Assembly (NCBI GenBank): GCA_027489105.1
Contig: JAIYAJ010000276.1
Location: 1 to 8,389, forward strand
Length of the DNA: 8,389 nucleotides
Source of the DNA: Zymomonas sp.
GTDB taxonomy: Bacteria > Pseudomonadota > Alphaproteobacteria > Sphingomonadales > Sphingomonadaceae
Direction: 5' to 3'
The position numbers were made by a program, and so were the translations under genes. Below the pieces are notes generated by a model, which ran no database searches, had not been told where the DNA came from, and worked only from the letters and a program-made list of their open reading frames with translations. Shown piece after piece: positions 6,034-8,389 of the stretch (position 1 is the first letter of the stretch; every line of letters begins with the position of its first letter).

Positions 6034-7200
6034 TTACAAGGAGTGCTCGCGCACGCCCGCTGCCAGCAGCCAGCCGATGCCATAGGCGACCAGCAGCGAC
6101 AGGAAGATCGTCAGCAGGATCTCGCCGCGCTTCGGGAATTCCGATTTCACCGGCATGTTCGGGTCGACCACGCGGACGATGTAGAGCTGCTGCTTCATCG
6201 CAGCATCGCGCGCTTTTTCCAGATTGGCGGCGGCGACTTCGTAGCGCTTGGCGGCAAATTGCTGTCGGATCTGCAGATCCTGGTAATTGCCCAGACGCGC
6301 GGCGATCGCGCCACCACCGGCGGTCAGCTTGCCCGACTGTCCCGCGACCTGCGCCTCCAGCGCGCGGACGCGCGCGAGGGTCGCGACATATTGCGGGCTC
6401 GACGGGGCGATGATGCCCTTCATGGCGTTGAGCTGCGCCCGGGCGTTGGTCAGCTGGCCTTCCAAGGTCGAGACGAGGCCGATCTGCGCCTTGCCCGACC
6501 CCTCGGGATCGAGGTCTCCGCGCGCCTGACGGAAACTGGTCATCTTCGACTGGATTTCGAGCAGGCCCTGCTCGGCCTCGGCCAGCTGCCGGCGCGCGCT
6601 CGCGAGCTGATCGGTCTGGCTGCGTCGGTTGATCTCGTTGACCCGGCCTTCGCCCAGCGCCAGCAATTCGTTGATGATCGCAAAGCTGTCGGACGGGCGG
6701 AACGCGCGCACCTGCAGGGTCGTGATGCCGGTTTCCTGGTTGAACTTCACATTCACCTGCCGCCGATAATAGCGGAGCAGCATTTCGGGTGTCGGTTGCG
6801 AGAACCACAGACGCGTCGCGACGTCGGCTTCCGGGCGGCGGAAGCGTTCGACGAGGTTGAGTTTGTCGTCGATCCGGTTCACGACCTGCTGCGAATCCAG
6901 ATAGTCATTGACGCTCATCGCTTCGCTGCGGGAGGGCGACATGCCGCCGCCCAAGCCCAGAAACTGGCTGAAGCCGCTCGTCGGCATCGGCGATGCATCG
7001 GCCGTGCGGACGATGAAATGCGCTTCCGACTGATATTGGTCGGCCGCGACGATATAATAATAGAGAGCCGCCAGAAGCGTCGGGACGACCACGATCGCGA
7101 GGAACCATTTGTTCCGCCGCGACCAGGCACGGAGCTTCTCCGACCAGTGCGGGCGCTCGACGAGCGCATCGGCGGAGTGCGGCTTGATGATTCCGTGCAT
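6034..7200 (-). CDS. kpsE: KpsE-type capsule export inner-membrane protein (polysaccharide co-polymerase)
   Basis: A 388-residue inner-membrane protein that joins the ABC exporter to periplasmic and outer-membrane partners during polysaccharide export. It has the standard layout. A short cytoplasmic N-terminus is followed by a membrane segment at about 33-53 (FLAIVVVPTLLAALYYYIVA). The periplasmic region has QSEAHFIVR at 57-65. Long helical, coiled-coil-prone stretches lie at about 184-228 and 245-335. A second membrane segment lies at about 360-380, preceded by VVDPNMPVKSEFPKRGE (344-360), the characteristic junction of the KpsE/BexC/CtrB family. Length is normal for the family. It follows kpsM by 29 bases on the same strand, so co-transcription is likely. 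ATG 7200-7198 has only a modest upstream GGA. No tyrosine kinase domain is attached, which fits the ABC-dependent class. Confidence 0.92.
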   Translation of the reverse strand: MHGIIKPHSADALVERPHWSEKLRAWSRRNKWFLAIVVVPTLLAALYYYIVAADQYQSEAHFIVRTADASPMPTSGFSQFLGLGGGMSPSRSEAMSVNDYLDSQQVVNRIDDKLNLVERFRRPEADVATRLWFSQPTPEMLLRYYRRQVNVKFNQETGITTLQVRAFRPSDSFAIINELLALGEGRVNEINRRSQTDQLASARRQLAEAEQGLLEIQSKMTSFRQARGDLDPEGSGKAQIGLVSTLEGQLTNARAQLNAMKGIIAPSSPQYVATLARVRALEAQVAGQSGKLTAGGGAIAARLGNYQDLQIRQQFAAKRYEVAAANLEKARDAAMKQQLYIVRVVDPNMPVKSEFPKRGEILLTIFLSLLVAYGIGWLLAAGVREHSL

Positions 7201-7229
7201 CGATTATCCAGAAGTTGCAGGCTGAGACA

Positions 7230-8024
7230 TTAGCGGACGTGTATGCGGTTGCGAAGCCGGCGGATGCCCAGAAGGCCGGTATAGGTGAAGAAGGCGCACC
7301 AGCCGATTGCATAGCCGGGAAAGATGTGCTGGGCCGAGGCCATCTCGAACATGCCGTAGCGGACGATCTCGAAGATGTTCACCAGCGGGAACCAGTCGGC
7401 CGCGCGCTGGACGGACAGCGGCAACCATTCGACTGCAAAGAAGGCGCCCGAGAGCGGCATCATGAAATAGGAGATCGGGTGCACCAGCCGCTGCAGGGTG
7501 GGGCGTTCGAAGGTTATCGCCGTCACGTTCAGGCCGAGGGCGAAGGATATCCAGATCATCAGAAAGATGCCGAGCATGGCGTAGAGCGGTCGTGCGGGAA
7601 CCTCCCCCATACCGATCAGCGTAACGAAACTGTATATGATGATGAAGGTCGTGACGCAGCCTGCCGCCTCGACGACCACGCGGGCGAGCGACAGGTTCAG
7701 GACCGAGACCATCCGATGGTACATGAGCGGCAGATTGCTCTCGACGATGCTTTCGGCGCGGTTGAAGATGCCTCGGAACACGATGAAGATGCAGTAGCCG
7801 ACGATCGAGAAAGCCACCGGGGGCATTGCCGATCCGAGATGGCCTGGCTGAAAGGCATGGAGGGCGCCGATCACCCCGGCCAGCATCATCGGCTCGCCGA
7901 TCATCCACAGATAGCCGATGTTGTTGCGGCCGAAGCGCGTGTGCAACTCGCGCAGGACGAGCGCCCCCACGACGTTCATCTGATGCGTCAGATCGTCGTA
8001 GAAGGAAGAGCGGAGGGCGGTCAT
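7230..8024 (-). CDS. kpsM: KpsM-type ABC-2 polysaccharide export permease
   Basis: A 264-residue transmembrane subunit of an ABC exporter that moves a lipid-linked capsular or O-antigen-type polysaccharide across the inner membrane. The N-terminal amphipathic segment has the family signature VLRELHTRFGRNNIGYLW (23-40), followed by GEPMM (43-47). About six membrane segments can be read near 40-58, 66-86, 112-138, 147-168, 183-200 and 236-256. WFPLVNIFEIVRYGMF (211-226) matches the conserved region before the last segment, and the tail is basic (RRLRNRIHVR). Its ATG shares ATGA with the stop of the upstream glycosyltransferase, and GGAGA lies 9 bases ahead, so translation is probably coupled. 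The partner ATPase (KpsT) is not adjacent downstream, where kpsE follows directly. Confidence 0.93.
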   Translation of the reverse strand: MTALRSSFYDDLTHQMNVVGALVLRELHTRFGRNNIGYLWMIGEPMMLAGVIGALHAFQPGHLGSAMPPVAFSIVGYCIFIVFRGIFNRAESIVESNLPLMYHRMVSVLNLSLARVVVEAAGCVTTFIIIYSFVTLIGMGEVPARPLYAMLGIFLMIWISFALGLNVTAITFERPTLQRLVHPISYFMMPLSGAFFAVEWLPLSVQRAADWFPLVNIFEIVRYGMFEMASAQHIFPGYAIGWCAFFTYTGLLGIRRLRNRIHVR

Positions 8025-8389
8025 TTCGCCATGTCTCCGCGCGCATCGATGTCGCGAACAAGGTCAAGCACGGTGGCGATATGCGCGTCCCATGTGGGTG
8101 GTGTCCAGTCCCGCATGCGTTCCATCTGTCGCAATCGCGCGGCGGAACCGTCCCGCGCATAATCGATGATCGCCGCCAGCCAGCGCGGCCCGTCGAGCGG
8201 ATCGAGGAAATCGGGCACGGAGCCGCCAGCCTCGCGCAATGCGGGCAGATCGCTGCAGAGGACAGGGGTGCCGCTCATCAATGCTTCGGTCACCGGCATG
8301 CCGAAGCCTTCGGCGAAGGACGGGCACAGCAGCGCCCTGGCGTTGCGCAGCAGGGTGCCGACCGCGCGATCGGGCAGGCCGGACAGTTC
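8021..8389 (-). CDS. GT-B glycosyltransferase (GT4-like), C-terminal part, 5' end outside window
   Basis: The last 122 codons of a glycosyltransferase whose start lies beyond the right edge; the frame is open to base 8389. The visible part is the donor-binding half of a GT4 enzyme. SFAEGFGMPVTEALMSGTPV contains the E-x7-E motif (visible residues 27 and 35), followed by LCSDLPALREAGG, the usual segment that contacts the nucleotide sugar. A C-terminal helix ends in DMAK. It acts in the cytoplasm on a sugar-nucleotide donor; specificity cannot be read. It overlaps kpsM by ATGA, tying glycan assembly to export in one unit. Family certain, substrate unknown. Confidence 0.92.
   Translation of the reverse strand, partial: ELSGLPDRAVGTLLRNARALLCPSFAEGFGMPVTEALMSGTPVLCSDLPALREAGGSVPDFLDPLDGPRWLAAIIDYARDGSAARLRQMERMRDWTPPTWDAHIATVLDLVRDIDARGDMAK

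Noticed and set aside
6043..7233. Long + strand frame of 396 codons opposite kpsE
   Set aside because: It is fully antisense to a well-recognised kpsE, rich in R, A, D and H as mirror frames of GC-rich genes are, and shows no family motif.
7204..8162. Long frames of more than 300 codons on both strands overlapping kpsM
   Set aside because: The kpsM frame has clear membrane segments and signature motifs; the others are low-complexity Arg/Pro/His-rich or charged shadow frames.

Overview
The window is part of a surface-polysaccharide (capsule or O-antigen type) locus. It probably comes from a GC-rich alphaproteobacterium, with a sphingomonad as the best guess. Three things support this: the strong GC bias of most genes, the alphaproteobacterial style of the KpsM/KpsE-like export proteins, and DUF4214-type accessory domains on sugar enzymes. 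The taxonomic call is inference. There are seven protein genes, two of them cut by the window edges. I see no tRNA, rRNA or CRISPR array and no intact insertion sequence.

Left arm, + strand (1-3639): the C-terminal part of a family 2 glycosyltransferase, then after 18 bases an 845-residue multidomain protein. That protein reads as a SAM methyltransferase, then a degenerate glycosyltransferase-like domain, then a putative sugar O-methyltransferase.

Middle (about 3640-6033): a gene-poor gap of 338 bases, then an FkbM-type methyltransferase (+) facing a small DxD glycosyltransferase (-). Both proteins carry a DUF4214-like module, at opposite ends. Base composition is clearly less GC-rich here than on either side, which suggests a separately acquired cassette.

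Right arm, - strand (8389 down to 5112): the C-terminal part of a GT-B (GT4-like) glycosyltransferase, a KpsM-type ABC permease sharing an ATGA overlap with it, a KpsE-type inner-membrane polysaccharide co-polymerase, and finally the DUF4214 glycosyltransferase. All are co-oriented and closely spaced, so they are probably one transcription unit. The ATPase partner KpsT is not in the visible part.

Working model (inference): the glycosyltransferases assemble a glycan on the cytoplasmic side, the methyltransferases decorate or cap sugar hydroxyls, and KpsM/KpsE with an ATPase encoded elsewhere export the chain. The most unusual element is the methyltransferase / dead glycosyltransferase / methyltransferase fusion. 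Its middle domain is recognisably related to the intact glycosyltransferase encoded about 2.5 kb away on the other strand.
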